A stretch of DNA of 64,000 nucleotides from Ferrimonas aestuarii (GCF_005116665.1 NZ_SWCJ01000012.1:1-64000), one strand, 5' to 3'. Shown: positions 8,370 through 20,005, numbered from the stretch's first letter. The notes: generated from the letters alone by a model not told the origin. Numbers and translations are program-made.

Positions 8370-11102
8370 TTAGTGAGTTATTGGTGCCCGTGGCGAATCA
8401 TAAAAGGCTTTAAGAACGGCTTGATTTTGGTTTTTCTGCTCAAGTACTTGTAGCCAGCTTTGCCAATGGGACTCTTTGGTAGACTCTATTTGTTTTCGCT
8501 GCGACTCAAATGCGGCGTCATCACCGCTGCGGTAGTGATTCAGCAGAGATAGCAGTGCCGCTTTATCCTCCTCGTACAAAAACCTCACTAACAGATAGGC
8601 ATTGTTATAATCGCGCTCGTAACCACAATCACATGGCTCAGAAAATGCACCAGCAAGAGTTAGTTTGTCATCACTGGGTGGTAGTCTTAGTTCGAAAGGA
8701 AAGTTATTTTCCCACGTAATGTAGTATTCAATACCGGTAGAAAGCGCCGTTACTCCATCAGGAAAAGTTCTTCGCTGATGGCCAGCATTCATATCAAATT
8801 TCCAAATGTTAGCCACGTACCCTTGAGCTGCAAAGGGAACTTTGCCAGAGCTCTGATCAAGATCGACCGCTATCTCTAAGCTGCCATCTTCTAAAGTTCG
8901 GTTGCTGTAGGGATAAAATAGCGTAGGTGCGAAACAGCCGTCATAAACCGCACCATTGCAGCTCTGTTCTAATCGCCAATCGTTGTAGGTATCAGGAAAA
9001 TTAAAAACTAATATTTGTGTTTTCTGAGGAGCATTTAGAGGGCTACTCGGTTGTTTGCCGGTTTCGAGCATAGAGTGGTATCGATATTCCACTTGAGCAA
9101 TGTCATTGCAGGTATCTATTGTCTGCTGAGCCGACAGTTTTTGACTTCGAAGCGTAACATTAGATGAGCATTTCATATATTGGGGTAGGGCTTCTTTCGC
9201 AGTACGCGCTTGCATCGGGGCACAAATAACGCTATTAGCGTCATTACATTCTGCTGATGCAAAGTCATATTCGGCAAAAGAATTGGAGAAAATACCTTTC
9301 ACGATCCTAGAACTTGGGTGTGTCGAGAAGTGATTGGTGACTTCGATGAGTTGCTTTTCTAGCTTCTCTTTTTCTTCAGTAAGTAATTGTGAACTTGTCG
9401 TAGCCGCGACAACTGTATCGTACATATTTTCGTAAATTTGATACAGCCAATAGATGGTACTGTTATTTGGAGTAAGCTCAAGAGAAAGCGCGTGTCCTAG
9501 ATTTAGGAGAGAATTTCTAAACTCTGTTGCATTGTAGTCTGTATAACCTTGAATTGGGAAATAGTGGGTCAAAGCGTTTTGCAGTTCCCAAATGGTGCTT
9601 TGTTGTTGAAGAGTCGAACCCTGCTCTGAAATTCGATTGATTATTGATGCCATCACTTGAAAATGAGGCGTCCAGTCCATCTGTTTGAGAGCTATTAGTT
9701 TTAGCTCTCTATATTGCTCTTCTTGTTCGAATGCGTCTGGGTGGGTTTCAGCTAGTGATGACCAAGCATGGAGATACAATTCGAAGAGCTCGGTTTGAGT
9801 TAGAAACATATCTAACTGACTAAGCTCTAGCATTGCATTGCTGATAACAACAAATTGCTCATTGGTTGAAGCCCATTGAGCAGCGTAATTAAAGCAACTT
9901 GCTAATCGTGTGATTTTTGTGTGATCCGTCGAGGGGGAGTGTGCCAAAAATTGCATCGCATGGCCAATCTCTTCGACGTGATGCTCTTTCAGGTCGTTGC
10001 AGTGGGCTTGCCCTGCAAGAATAGCTTGAGTAAAAGAGCTGAGTTGTGTGTCATCAGTGTAGATTGGCTCTGGAATCGTAAGTTGTGGAACAGCTGCCTT
10101 GCTTTGCGTACAAAAACCGGAAAAGGTGGTATCGCAGAGCTGCAGTCTTTTTCCAGTATTGGTTAAATAGTCTTCGGTAATGCGATTAAAATCTCGCTCT
10201 ATTAATGGATTTTGATTGATATGAACTTCGGCAAGCTCTCTTATTTGTTGATCAATAGTTGATGTTTCTGAATCACTGCCTAGCAATAGAAACCTTTTTG
10301 CAAGAGTGTCTGCCACCCAACGCACTGGCCATGTTTGCTGATCGATAATCGCATTTTTATGCTCTCCGAAGTTTAGTAAAGACTGATGCAACGCGATATC
10401 TTCAAGTAGTTGTTCTCGCAAAGTATTGTTATTGGTTGCGTAATCAGTAAAGAGATTGATGGCCTGAAGAGATCTATATACTAGATAGTGATAACGAGTT
10501 AAATTTTGACTTTCATCAGTCGTCAGTGACTCAAAAAGGAGTCGCAAGTTTTTTTTATGTTGAGAAAAATGGTTCTGAAGCCCCTCTGCAGAGGCATAGC
10601 TGCGAAGTACGTTTAGGTAGGCCTCCTGAGCTTTCGCTGTTTCATTGTTTACAACAAAAAACTCTTCTAACTGAGAAATTTTTTCCAGTGTAGCGCTAAG
10701 CTCTTCGATGGCTTTGTTGTATCGATCTGCTGGTGGAATGAAAACCAAGTAATCGAGTAATGTTATTAAATAGGGGTGTGATAAATCTGCTTTAGTGGCA
10801 ATTTGTGACAAGCCATCGTTAACGCTTGCTAAACGACAATCATGGGTGAAATCCGGACTTTGCCATTGCTCAGGTGTCGACTCTACGATCTCTTGGGCTA
10901 GAGTATCTAGATTAACTTGCTCTGAAGTATCTGGAAGAACAGCTTTACAGTGACTCCCTAATTCGGGGATTTCTAACGAGGGCGGTGTCGGTGTGGGAAT
11001 AGGTGGTTTTTCAACGGAGCTATCACTGCTTGAACTTCCGCCACCGCAGCCAAACAATGCAAAGGCAATTGAAATAACCAAAGAGTTAGTAAAGCACCGC
11101 AT
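8370..11102 (-). CDS. M9-like lipoprotein with degenerate catalytic site (probable pseudoenzyme)
   Basis: 910-residue lipoprotein paralogous to the M9 peptidase at 179-2869. It has a lipobox at L-F-G-C-G, the same N-terminal helical repeats (W-Q-S-P-D-F-T-H; W-P-V-R-W-V-A-D-T-L) and the same C-terminus (R-F-L-Y-E-E-D-K-A-A-L-L-S-L). At the place of H-E-Y-V-H it reads M-N-A-G-H (771-775), so the catalytic Glu and first His are gone, and the Glu of W-A-E-G-L is replaced by Thr (S-T-G-I-E-Y). It should not be an M9 zinc protease. It may bind peptide or the cell surface, or regulate its sibling. Its sequence looks more AT-rich than its neighbours. The frame is intact, so it is not a decayed gene. 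Confidence 0.75.
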   Translation of the reverse strand: MRCFTNSLVISIAFALFGCGGGSSSSDSSVEKPPIPTPTPPSLEIPELGSHCKAVLPDTSEQVNLDTLAQEIVESTPEQWQSPDFTHDCRLASVNDGLSQIATKADLSHPYLITLLDYLVFIPPADRYNKAIEELSATLEKISQLEEFFVVNNETAKAQEAYLNVLRSYASAEGLQNHFSQHKKNLRLLFESLTTDESQNLTRYHYLVYRSLQAINLFTDYATNNNTLREQLLEDIALHQSLLNFGEHKNAIIDQQTWPVRWVADTLAKRFLLLGSDSETSTIDQQIRELAEVHINQNPLIERDFNRITEDYLTNTGKRLQLCDTTFSGFCTQSKAAVPQLTIPEPIYTDDTQLSSFTQAILAGQAHCNDLKEHHVEEIGHAMQFLAHSPSTDHTKITRLASCFNYAAQWASTNEQFVVISNAMLELSQLDMFLTQTELFELYLHAWSSLAETHPDAFEQEEQYRELKLIALKQMDWTPHFQVMASIINRISEQGSTLQQQSTIWELQNALTHYFPIQGYTDYNATEFRNSLLNLGHALSLELTPNNSTIYWLYQIYENMYDTVVAATTSSQLLTEEKEKLEKQLIEVTNHFSTHPSSRIVKGIFSNSFAEYDFASAECNDANSVICAPMQARTAKEALPQYMKCSSNVTLRSQKLSAQQTIDTCNDIAQVEYRYHSMLETGKQPSSPLNAPQKTQILVFNFPDTYNDWRLEQSCNGAVYDGCFAPTLFYPYSNRTLEDGSLEIAVDLDQSSGKVPFAAQGYVANIWKFDMNAGHQRRTFPDGVTALSTGIEYYITWENNFPFELRLPPSDDKLTLAGAFSEPCDCGYERDYNNAYLLVRFLYEEDKAALLSLLNHYRSGDDAAFESQRKQIESTKESHWQSWLQVLEQKNQNQAVLKAFYDSPRAPITH

Positions 11103-11302
11103 ACCCGACTTCCCTGAACAAAAAATGACAGCCTATCGTGGATCATTTGTTTCAATATTACAATCACTTAAGTCTTTATTTTGATAGGGTACGACCTAAT
11201 TTGAGATGAACATGAATTCTATTGCATGACTTTGACTTGAAAGGTGCTGATAGGACTTTAGGGAATTATTATTCGAATGCTTGATGAGAGGAGATTCGAA
11301 TT

Positions 11303-11331
11303 TTAAAAGGCGCCACCCAGATAGGTGGCGC
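11303..11331 (-). terminator. terminator of purB
   Basis: An 8-bp perfect stem, GCGCCACC / GGTGGCGC, with loop CAGATA is followed on the minus strand by CTTTTAAAA. It starts about 20 bases past the purB stop codon. The T-run is short, so strength is moderate. The remaining 200 bases up to 11102 hold nothing else I can name beyond the upstream region of the M9-like gene. Confidence 0.7.
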
Positions 11332-11349
11332 TGATTCGAGATATAGGGT

Positions 11350-12732
<1,383 letters not shown>

Positions 12733-12782
12733 TCAGAGGTAGTGATTCTGGATCGAGCCAGAATTCGTTGTTGTTTAATTGG

Positions 12783-12815
12783 TAAAACAAACGGCGCAGG
12801 GTAAACCTGCGCCGT
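12783..12815 (-). terminator. terminator between hflD and purB
   Basis: A perfect 10-bp stem ACGGCGCAGG / CCTGCGCCGT with a five-base loop is followed on the minus strand by TTGTTTT. It starts seven bases past the hflD stop. Confidence 0.8.
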
Positions 12816-12821
12816 AACTAT

Positions 12822-13433
12822 CTATCGTAATGCTTGGGTGGCGGTCTTCACCATGGCACTGCGCGAGAACATCAATTGCCTGCGCTTACCACCCAGCTGG
12901 CGCCACAATACCGCCGCGCGAACGGCGGCCAGTAGTAGGGCTCGTATGCGGTTCTGGTTGCTGCTTTGCTGCAGCTGATCTGGGCTTCCCACCACTTGGA
13001 TTTTGGCACCCAAAGGGCTGATCACGTCGCTGTAGATTGACGACAGATTGGCCAGAACTTGCGAGTCGGTGATTTCAAAATGATGTAACTGGCGCTTCAC
13101 TTGAGAAATTCGCTCACCAAGCATGCCCAGTGCCGACTTGTTGGCAGAGAGTTTGCGCTCCAGTGCCAATACGCCAACGATGTAGCGAGTCATGTCGACG
13201 TCTTTGCGACTGCCATCGCCAATCTGGTCGATCAGGGTGCGATATCCAGGGGCCAGCTTGTGCGGATCGTAGATGTCTTCCACTTTATCTGGGTCGGTCA
13301 CCATAATGGCGCCAAGGCTGTCGGCGATCTGCTGTTCATCAAGACGGCCATAGCGAGCCAGCTGCTGTACCTGAGAGATGGCATGGCAGATGGCGGCAAA
13401 GGCCAAGGTGCGAGCGTGTAAATCCTGTTGCAT
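12822..13433 (-). CDS. hflD: HflD, lysogenization regulator homologue
   Basis: 203 residues from the ATG at 13433, giving [20 protein letters not shown], which matches the normal HflD start. A longer reading from 13484 would run into mnmA and is less likely. HflD is a membrane-associated, mostly helical protein; in E. coli it binds phage lambda CII and lowers lysogenization. Its bacterial role is not well known. It follows mnmA by 11 bases, as in most gammaproteobacteria, so the two are probably cotranscribed. Confidence 0.92.
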   Translation of the reverse strand: MQQDLHARTLAFAAICHAISQVQQLARYGRLDEQQIADSLGAIMVTDPDKVEDIYDPHKLAPGYRTLIDQIGDGSRKDVDMTRYIVGVLALERKLSANKSALGMLGERISQVKRQLHHFEITDSQVLANLSSIYSDVISPLGAKIQVVGSPDQLQQSSNQNRIRALLLAAVRAAVLWRQLGGKRRQLMFSRSAMVKTATQALR

Positions 13434-13444
13434 CAATTTTTCCG

Positions 13445-14548
13445 TTATCGAATCACTGAGTCGATGATACCGCCGCCAAGGCACACTTCGCTGTCGTAGA
13501 ATACGGCAGATTGGCCTGGTGTTACCGAAGAGACAGGCTCATCAAACATCACCTGCAGGTCACCATTATCCAACACCTTGAGAGTACAAGGAATATCTTG
13601 TTGACGATAACGGGTCTTAACGGTGATTTTACTGCCATCGGCAGGACCTTGTCGGTCAACCCAGTGCAGCTGATTGGCCACCAGACCGTTTGAGAATAGG
13701 CGAGGGTGCTTGGCGCCCTGACCCACGATCAATACGTTGCGCTCAAGATCTTTGTCCACCACGTACCATGGCTCATCACCGGATTCTTTCATGCCGCCGA
13801 TGCCAAGGCCTTTACGTTGGCCTAGGGTGTGGTACATCAAACCTTGGTGGGTGCCAATGACGTCACCTTCGGTGGTTTCGATGTCACCTGGCTGAGCGGG
13901 CAGGTATTTGCTCAGAAAATCGGTAAACTTTCGTTCGCCGATAAAGCAGATGCCGGTGGAGTCTTTCTTATCGGCGGTGATAAGGCCTTGCTCTTCGGCG
14001 ATGCGGCGAACTTCCGGCTTCTCAAGCTCACCCACAGGGAATAGGGTTTGGCCTACGTGCTCGCTGCCGAGGGTGTAGAGGAAGTAGCTTTGGTCTTTGT
14101 TGTTGTCCAGACCACGCAGCATCTCAAATTGACCGTTCCCCACTTCGCGGCGGCGCACGTAGTGGCCGGTAGCGATGTAATCGGCTCCCAGCGCTTCAGC
14201 GGCGAACTCTAGGAAAGCCTTAAATTTGATCTCTTTGTTGCACATGATATCTGGGTTCGGAGTGCGACCGGCTTTGTACTCTTCGAGGAAGTACTCGAAT
14301 ACGTTATCCCAGTACTCGGCAGCAAAGTTCACGCTGTGCAACTCAATTCCGAGTTTGTCGCACACAGCTTGGGCGTCGGCCAGATCCTGAGCGGCCGCGC
14401 AGTACTCCTCTGTGTCGTCCTCTTCCCAGTTCTTCATGAACAGACCTTCCACTTGATAACCCTGTTGCATCAACAAGTAAGCAGAAACTGAGGAGTCCAC
14501 ACCGCCGGACATGCCGACGATCACCTTTTTGGTACTGTTATCTGACAT
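13445..14548 (-). CDS. mnmA: tRNA-specific 2-thiouridylase
   Basis: 367 residues. MnmA adenylates U34 of tRNA Lys, Glu and Gln and receives sulfur from the Tus relay to form s2U34. The PP-loop S-G-G-V-D-S-S is at 14-20. The catalytic cysteines are expected in the N-terminal part (P-D-I-M-C-N, about 102) and in S-T-G-I-C-F-I-G (about 199). A C-terminal beta-barrel ends the protein. The nudJ gene that lies between rluE and mnmA in E. coli is absent here; a terminator takes its place. Confidence 0.97.
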   Translation of the reverse strand: MSDNSTKKVIVGMSGGVDSSVSAYLLMQQGYQVEGLFMKNWEEDDTEEYCAAAQDLADAQAVCDKLGIELHSVNFAAEYWDNVFEYFLEEYKAGRTPNPDIMCNKEIKFKAFLEFAAEALGADYIATGHYVRRREVGNGQFEMLRGLDNNKDQSYFLYTLGSEHVGQTLFPVGELEKPEVRRIAEEQGLITADKKDSTGICFIGERKFTDFLSKYLPAQPGDIETTEGDVIGTHQGLMYHTLGQRKGLGIGGMKESGDEPWYVVDKDLERNVLIVGQGAKHPRLFSNGLVANQLHWVDRQGPADGSKITVKTRYRQQDIPCTLKVLDNGDLQVMFDEPVSSVTPGQSAVFYDSEVCLGGGIIDSVIR

Positions 14549-14581
14549 AGACAGCGAGTTCCGAATATCTAAATGCTAAAC

Positions 14582-14603
14582 AAAAAACGCCCAGCAATGG
14601 GCG
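14582..14603 (-). terminator. terminator between rluE and mnmA
   Basis: A 6-bp stem, CGCCCA / TGGGCG, with loop GCAA is followed on the minus strand by six T. It lies 34 bases before the mnmA start and ends the rluE transcript, so mnmA needs its own promoter within the next few dozen bases. Confidence 0.75.
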
Positions 14604-14758
14604 GGCGCAGATTTTATCACGAAAAGCGGATATGGGGCTAATTGGATCACAGTTCAAGGGCGATAGGCAAGAATTTATTTCGAATAATATCGAAATTTTA
14701 GTTCTAACGCCTTCGCTATGATGTCGTTGAACTCGGCCATGTAGCCAATAGAGACCCA

Positions 14759-15412
14759 TTAGGGCTTTGCTATTACTCGGTACTCGCCGTTGGCCAATCC
14801 ATCGATGGTCCACTGTCCCATGCGATAGCGAATCAGCCTTAGGGTTGGGTAACCAATATGGGCGGTCATTCGCCGCACTTGGCGGTTTCGTCCTTCGATA
14901 ATGGTGATCGCCAGCCAAGTGGTGGGGATGGCTTTGCGCTCTCGAATGGGAGGATTTCGAGGCCAAAGCTGGGCTGGCTCCTCCATGCGTTCAACCTTTG
15001 CGGGCAGGGTTGGCCCATCTTTGAGGGTAACGCCGGTGCGCAGGGCGTCGAGATCGGCCTCGCTGGGATCGCCCTCTACCTGAACCCAGTAGGTCTTGCT
15101 GGTTTTCTTGCCCGGTTGGGTCAACTTGGCCTGCAATTTACCGTCGTTGGTAAGCACCAACAGGCCTTCGCTGTCTCTGTCGAGACGGCCGGCGGCATAG
15201 ATGCCGGGAATGTCGATGAACTGCTTCAGAGTGGTTCGATTGGCGTCATCGGTAAATTGCGTCAGCACGTCAAAAGGCTTGTTAAACAGCACCAGTTTTT
15301 GAGGTTCGTTATTGGCCTTGTGGGTGGGTTTTCGAACGGGGCGGCGCTGGGGCCGTTGACCTGCCTTGGCGCTGGGGCGTCGAGACGATTTTTGGGGGCG
15401 TTTATTTTGCAT
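14759..15412 (-). CDS. rluE: 23S rRNA pseudouridine(2457) synthase
   Basis: 217 residues, with a very basic N-terminal tail (about 1-40, rich in R, K, P, Q). It belongs to the RsuA family: the catalytic aspartate is in [11 protein letters not shown] (Asp at about 79). The family member at this locus in E. coli is RluE, which isomerises U2457 of 23S rRNA. The neighbours icd (divergent) and mnmA support that assignment over RluB or RluF. The icd-rluE intergenic region (15413-15606) must hold both promoters. Confidence 0.9.
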   Translation of the reverse strand: MQNKRPQKSSRRPSAKAGQRPQRRPVRKPTHKANNEPQKLVLFNKPFDVLTQFTDDANRTTLKQFIDIPGIYAAGRLDRDSEGLLVLTNDGKLQAKLTQPGKKTSKTYWVQVEGDPSEADLDALRTGVTLKDGPTLPAKVERMEEPAQLWPRNPPIRERKAIPTTWLAITIIEGRNRQVRRMTAHIGYPTLRLIRYRMGQWTIDGLANGEYRVIAKP

Positions 15413-15606
15413 CCCCTCAGTTTACTTGGTTTTTTGTATGGGTACTAGACCAAGGTTGAATTGTTGCGTTACGAGAAAGGGCGGACACTGAGTCTGGCAT
15501 TTCTAAATTGGGTGGAATGTTTTATGATGGCGGCGATTTGTGACCAAGTTCAAATTCCGGTGGTCACCTAAGATCGCCGGTCCGCGCAAGGAAAAAGGAG
15601 AATAAC

Positions 15607-16860
15607 ATGGAGTCTAAGATTGTCGTCCCTACCGCAGGTCAGAAGATCACGGTTGCCGACAACGGCGCACTGCAAGTCCCAAATGAGCCGATCATCCCAT
15701 TCATTGAGGGTGACGGCATTGGTGTTGATGTAACCCCGCCGATGCGCAAGGTTTTGGATGCGGCCGTTGAGAAGTGCTACGGCGGCGAGCGCAAGATCCA
15801 CTGGATGGAAGTGTACTGCGGTGAGAAATCCACTCAGGTATACGGTGCCGATACCTGGCTACCTCAGGAAACCCTTGAGGCGGTTAAAGACTACGCGGTC
15901 GCCATTAAAGGCCCACTGACTACCCCTGTTGGCGGCGGCATTCGCTCTTTGAACGTGGCCCTGCGTCAGGAGCTGGATCTCTACGTCTGCCTACGTCCGG
16001 TTCGCTACTACCAAGGTACTCCAAGCCCGCTGAAGCAGCCTGAACTGACTGACATGGTGATCTTCCGTGAAAACAGTGAAGACATCTACGCCGGCGTAGA
16101 GTGGCAAGCTGGTACCGCTGACGCCGATAAGGTGATCAAGTTCCTGACCGAGGAGATGGGTGCCACTAAGATCCGCTTTGAAGAGAATTGCGGCATCGGC
16201 ATCAAGCCAATCTCCAAAGAGGGTACTGAGCGTCTGGTTCGCGCCTCCATCCAGTACGCCATCGACAACGACCGTGATTCTGTGACCTTGGTGCACAAGG
16301 GCAACATCATGAAGTTCACCGAAGGTGCGTTTAAAGACTTCGGTTATGAGCTGGCCCAGCGTGAATTTGGTGCCGAGCTGCTGGACGGCGGCCCATGGTG
16401 CAAGATGACCAACCCGAACACCGGCAAAGAGATCATCATCAAAGACGTGATCGCCGATGCCTTCCTGCAGCAGATTCTACTTCGCCCTGCGGAGTACGAT
16501 GTGATTGCCACCATGAACCTGAACGGTGATTACATCTCTGATGCACTGGCGGCTCAGGTTGGTGGTATTGGTATTGCTCCTGGTGCCAACATCGGTGATG
16601 GTGTGGCGCTGTTCGAAGCGACTCACGGCACCGCCCCTAAATACGCTGGCCAAGATAAGGTGAACCCAGGTTCATTGATTCTATCCGGTGAGATGATGCT
16701 GCGTCACCTAGGTTGGACCGAAGCCGCCGATCTGGTTGTGAAGGGCATGGAAGGCGCAATCGCTGCCAAGACCGTGACTTACGATTTCGATCGCCTGATG
16801 GATGATGCCACGTTGCTGAGCTGCTCTGAGTTCGGTGATGCCATTATCAACAACATGTAA
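15607..16860 (+). CDS. icd: NADP-dependent isocitrate dehydrogenase
   Basis: 417 residues, almost the length of E. coli Icd. It oxidatively decarboxylates isocitrate to 2-oxoglutarate in the TCA cycle. The substrate loop with the phosphorylatable serine is in [13 protein letters not shown] (about 141-153). The C-terminal part has [16 protein letters not shown], and the NADP-type pocket [10 protein letters not shown] good AAGGAG site precedes the ATG. It ends in a bidirectional terminator shared with cspD. Confidence 0.97.
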   Translation: MESKIVVPTAGQKITVADNGALQVPNEPIIPFIEGDGIGVDVTPPMRKVLDAAVEKCYGGERKIHWMEVYCGEKSTQVYGADTWLPQETLEAVKDYAVAIKGPLTTPVGGGIRSLNVALRQELDLYVCLRPVRYYQGTPSPLKQPELTDMVIFRENSEDIYAGVEWQAGTADADKVIKFLTEEMGATKIRFEENCGIGIKPISKEGTERLVRASIQYAIDNDRDSVTLVHKGNIMKFTEGAFKDFGYELAQREFGAELLDGGPWCKMTNPNTGKEIIIKDVIADAFLQQILLRPAEYDVIATMNLNGDYISDALAAQVGGIGIAPGANIGDGVALFEATHGTAPKYAGQDKVNPGSLILSGEMMLRHLGWTEAADLVVKGMEGAIAAKTVTYDFDRLMDDATLLSCSEFGDAIINNM

Positions 16861-16880
16861 GCCATCGGTTTACAGGCAAT

Positions 16881-16911
16881 AAAAAAGCAGGCCAGATGGC
16901 CTGCTTTTTTT
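16881..16911. terminator. bidirectional terminator between icd and cspD
   Basis: The stem AAGCAGGCC / GGCCTGCTT with loop AGAT is flanked by six A on the left and seven T on the right, so it can end both converging transcripts. Confidence 0.9.
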
Positions 16912-16922
16912 ATCTGAGTGAT

Positions 16923-17132
16923 TTACTTGTTCGCTGGAGTGATGTTGGAAGCGTGCATGCCCTTAGGGCCTTGCTCCATTTCAAACTCCACAAGTTGGCC
17001 AGCCTTTAACGTGCGATACCCCTCCATCTGAATAGTGGAGTAGTGTGCAAACACGTCCTCACCACCAGTCTCTGGGCAGATAAATCCGAATCCTTTGGCG
17101 TTGTTAAACCACTTAACTGTTCCGTTAGCCAT
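16923..17132 (-). CDS. cspD: cold-shock-domain protein CspD
   Basis: 69 residues from the ATG at 17132 ([17 protein letters not shown]). The RNA-binding motifs K-G-F-G-F-I and D-V-F-A-H-Y are present. A start six codons upstream lies inside the Shine-Dalgarno of this one and is rejected. CspD in E. coli is a stationary-phase, single-strand DNA-binding inhibitor of replication. Assignment to CspD rather than another Csp rests on its place facing clpS-clpA, which is its conserved position. Confidence 0.92.
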   Translation of the reverse strand: MANGTVKWFNNAKGFGFICPETGGEDVFAHYSTIQMEGYRTLKAGQLVEFEMEQGPKGMHASNITPANK

Positions 17133-17328
17133 ACCTCGACTTCCTTCCATTAGTCTTGAATCGTCTTGTAATCGTTAGATTTCCCCCATATAACAGAGGT
17201 ACGGGGGAAACATAGCGGCCAACTTTTGCTGTTGACCCTTAATCATTAACAAAGTGATAACGTATGAGTCAAGGCTTAATTACGTCATTATCTACAACAA
17301 ACCCATTTAGAGTGACTACGCTTTTATT

Positions 17329-17643
17329 ATGAGCAGAGAGACCAACACGGATTTTGTTGTTGAACGGGAAGAGCAACAACAAGCGGTAGAGCCGCCTCGT
17401 CAGTACAAGGTGATACTGAACAACGACGACTACACGCCAATGGATTTTGTGGTTGAAGTACTGCAGAAATATTTTTCAAAAACCGTCGAACAAGCCACCG
17501 AAATTATGTTGTCGGTGCATTATCAGGGTAAGGGGGTGTGCGGCCTCTATTCCATGGACATTGCTGAAACCAAGTCCATGCAGGTAAATCGATATGCGAG
17601 AGAGAACGGCCATCCTCTGTTGTGTTCAACAGAGCAGGTCTGA
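17329..17643 (+). CDS. clpS: ClpS, N-degron adaptor of ClpAP
   Basis: 104 residues. ClpS binds proteins with N-terminal Leu, Phe, Trp or Tyr and hands them to ClpA. The binding-pocket motif [13 protein letters not shown] is present (about 30-42), with an unstructured N-terminal extension before it. clpA starts 33 bases downstream, so the two form an operon. Substrate-making enzymes Aat and Ate are encoded 1-2 kb beyond clpA. Confidence 0.97.
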   Translation: MSRETNTDFVVEREEQQQAVEPPRQYKVILNNDDYTPMDFVVEVLQKYFSKTVEQATEIMLSVHYQGKGVCGLYSMDIAETKSMQVNRYARENGHPLLCSTEQV

Positions 17644-17676
17644 TGTGAAGTTTTACGTAACTCAGGGGAAATCCAT

Positions 17677-19953
17677 ATGCTGAATAAAGACCTCGAATTG
17701 ACCTTGAATAACGCATTTCAAAAAGCGAAAAGCAGTCGACACGAGTTCATGACCGTCGAGCACCTGTTGCTGGCGCTATTGGAAAACCCTGCGGCCAAAG
17801 AGGCCCTTGAAGCCTGTGGCGCAAAACTGGTGAACCTCAAACAGGATATTGAAGGGTTCATTGAGCAAACCACCCCACTGATCCCCGCCGATGACGAAGA
17901 GCGGGAGACTCAGCCCACCCTAGGGTTCCAGCGCGTGTTGCAGCGGGCGGTATTCCACGTACAGAGCAGCGGCCGCAATGAGGTGTCCGGTGCCAACGTA
18001 TTGGTGGCCATTTTCAGCGAGCAGGAGTCCCAAGCGGTCTACCTGCTGCGCAAATCCGATGTGACCCGTTTGGATGTGGTTAACTTCATCGCCCATGGCG
18101 TCGTGAAGGGTGACGGCAGCGAAGGTAGCATCGAAGACAACAGCGTCAATGATGACGCACAAGCGGATGACAACGCCGACAGCAGCGATAAGCTGGAAAA
18201 CTTCGCTACCAACTTGAATGAGCAAGCGCAATCGGGCTTGATTGACCCATTGATTGGTCGTGATTCTGAGCTGGAACGCACCATTCAGGTGTTGTGTCGC
18301 CGCCGCAAAAACAACCCGCTGTTGGTGGGTGAGGCCGGTGTGGGTAAAACCGCCATCGCCGAAGGCCTAGCTTATCGAATCGTTAACGAGCAGGTTCCTG
18401 AGGTGATGAAAGACTGCATCATCTTCAGCTTGGACATGGGCTCGTTGCTGGCGGGGACCAAGTATCGAGGCGATTTCGAAAAACGGTTTAAATCCGTGTT
18501 GCGCCAGTTGCAGCGCCGCAAAAACGCCGTGCTGTTTATCGATGAGATTCACACCATCATTGGTGCCGGTGCTGCCAGCGGCGGCATGATGGATGCGTCG
18601 AACTTGCTTAAGCCGATGCTCTCTAGCGGCAAATTGCGCTGTGTGGGCTCCACTACCTACCAAGAGTTCCAGGGCATTTTCGAGAAAGATCGCGCTTTGG
18701 CACGACGTTTCCAGAAGATCGACGTGGTCGAGCCCAGTGTTGAGGACACCACTCGAATTTTGCAGGGGCTGAAAGAGCGCTATGAGGCGCACCACGGGGT
18801 GCGTTATACCCAATCAGCGCTGTCAGCAGCCTCTGAGCTGGCCGCTAAGCACATCAACGAGCGTCACCTGCCTGATAAGGCCATTGACGTTATCGATGAA
18901 GCAGGAGCCCGTATGGCGCTGCTGCCGCCGTCTAAGCGTAAGAAGACGGTATCTGTGACCGACATCGAAGCGATCATCGCTAAGATTGCTCGCATTCCAG
19001 AGAAATCGGTATCGGCGTCTGATAAAGATCTGCTGAAGAATCTGGATCGCAATCTGAAAATGGTGGTGTTTGGCCAAGATCAGGCCATCGACTCCTTAAC
19101 GGCGGCCATTCGTCTGTCCCGTAGTGGTCTGGGCAGTGAAGATAAGCCCGTGGGTAACTTCATGTTGGCAGGCCCAACCGGTGTGGGTAAAACCGAGATT
19201 ACCCAGCAGCTGGCCCGCTTATTGGGTGTGGAGCTTATCCGTTTCGACATGTCTGAGTACATGGAGCGCCACAGCGTTAGCCGTTTGGTGGGCGCGCCTC
19301 CAGGCTATGTGGGCTACGACCAAGGCGGTCTGCTGACCGATGCGGTGATCAAGCAGCCTCACAGTGTGGTATTGCTCGATGAGATTGAAAAAGCCCACTC
19401 TGATGTCTACAACTTGCTGCTGCAGGTGATGGACCACGGTACGTTGACTGATAACAATGGCCGTAAGGCAGACTTTAGAAATGTGATTCTGGTGATGACC
19501 ACCAACGCCGGTGTTCAGGAGACCATTCGTAAGTCCATCGGCTTCCAGCAGCAGGATCACAGCCTAGATGCGATGACGGAGATCAACCGAGTGTTCACAC
19601 CGGAATTCCGTAACCGTTTGGATTCCATTGTCTGGTTTAACCATCTGGATATGCAGGTTATCGCCAAAGTGGTCGATAAGTTCTTAGTTGAGCTGCAAGC
19701 CCAACTGGATGACAAAGGCGTGGTGATGCATGTGGATGACGACGCTCGCACCTGGATGGCTGAGAAGGGTTACGATCAGAACATGGGGGCACGGCCAATG
19801 AGTCGTTTGGTTCAGGAGCAGCTGAAGAAGCCTCTGGCCAATGAGATCCTGTTTGGTCGTCTGCAGAAGGGCGGTGACGTTACCATTACCGTGGTGGACG
19901 ATGCTCTGTCATTCGAGTATTCCAGCGAAGACAAAGCGGTGGTTGCTGATTAA
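17677..19953 (+). CDS. clpA: ATP-dependent Clp protease ATPase subunit ClpA
   Basis: 758 residues, as in E. coli. It unfolds substrates and feeds them to ClpP, which is encoded elsewhere. Order: N-domain with two repeats (1-145), first AAA module with Walker A G-E-A-G-V-G-K-T (about 214) and Walker B V-L-F-I-D-E, and second AAA module with G-P-T-G-V-G-K-T (about 496). The ClpP-docking loop is S-I-G-F (about 618). An AGGGGA site precedes the start. The terminator lies 20-50 bases past the stop. The serW tRNA that follows clpA in E. coli is not present. Confidence 0.97.
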   Translation: MLNKDLELTLNNAFQKAKSSRHEFMTVEHLLLALLENPAAKEALEACGAKLVNLKQDIEGFIEQTTPLIPADDEERETQPTLGFQRVLQRAVFHVQSSGRNEVSGANVLVAIFSEQESQAVYLLRKSDVTRLDVVNFIAHGVVKGDGSEGSIEDNSVNDDAQADDNADSSDKLENFATNLNEQAQSGLIDPLIGRDSELERTIQVLCRRRKNNPLLVGEAGVGKTAIAEGLAYRIVNEQVPEVMKDCIIFSLDMGSLLAGTKYRGDFEKRFKSVLRQLQRRKNAVLFIDEIHTIIGAGAASGGMMDASNLLKPMLSSGKLRCVGSTTYQEFQGIFEKDRALARRFQKIDVVEPSVEDTTRILQGLKERYEAHHGVRYTQSALSAASELAAKHINERHLPDKAIDVIDEAGARMALLPPSKRKKTVSVTDIEAIIAKIARIPEKSVSASDKDLLKNLDRNLKMVVFGQDQAIDSLTAAIRLSRSGLGSEDKPVGNFMLAGPTGVGKTEITQQLARLLGVELIRFDMSEYMERHSVSRLVGAPPGYVGYDQGGLLTDAVIKQPHSVVLLDEIEKAHSDVYNLLLQVMDHGTLTDNNGRKADFRNVILVMTTNAGVQETIRKSIGFQQQDHSLDAMTEINRVFTPEFRNRLDSIVWFNHLDMQVIAKVVDKFLVELQAQLDDKGVVMHVDDDARTWMAEKGYDQNMGARPMSRLVQEQLKKPLANEILFGRLQKGGDVTITVVDDALSFEYSSEDKAVVAD

Positions 19954-19976
19954 CTGCAACTGAGAAGCATTAATAC

Positions 19977-20005
19977 CAAAAAGCCCAGCATTCGCTGGGC
20001 TTTCT
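19977..20005. terminator. terminator between clpA and infA
   Basis: The stem AGCCCAGC / GCTGGGCT (19982-20001) with a TTC-type loop has T-rich sequence to the right and five A to the left, so it can serve clpA and the converging infA transcript. Confidence 0.85.

Noticed and set aside
8370..11102. Calling the second M9-like gene a pseudogene
   Set aside because: No frameshift or stop in 910 codons; the signal peptide, repeats and C-terminus are kept, so it is more likely a non-catalytic protein.
14538..14966. 142-codon minus frame between rluE and mnmA as a nudJ remnant
   Set aside because: It is out of frame with rluE, has no Nudix box, and crosses a terminator.
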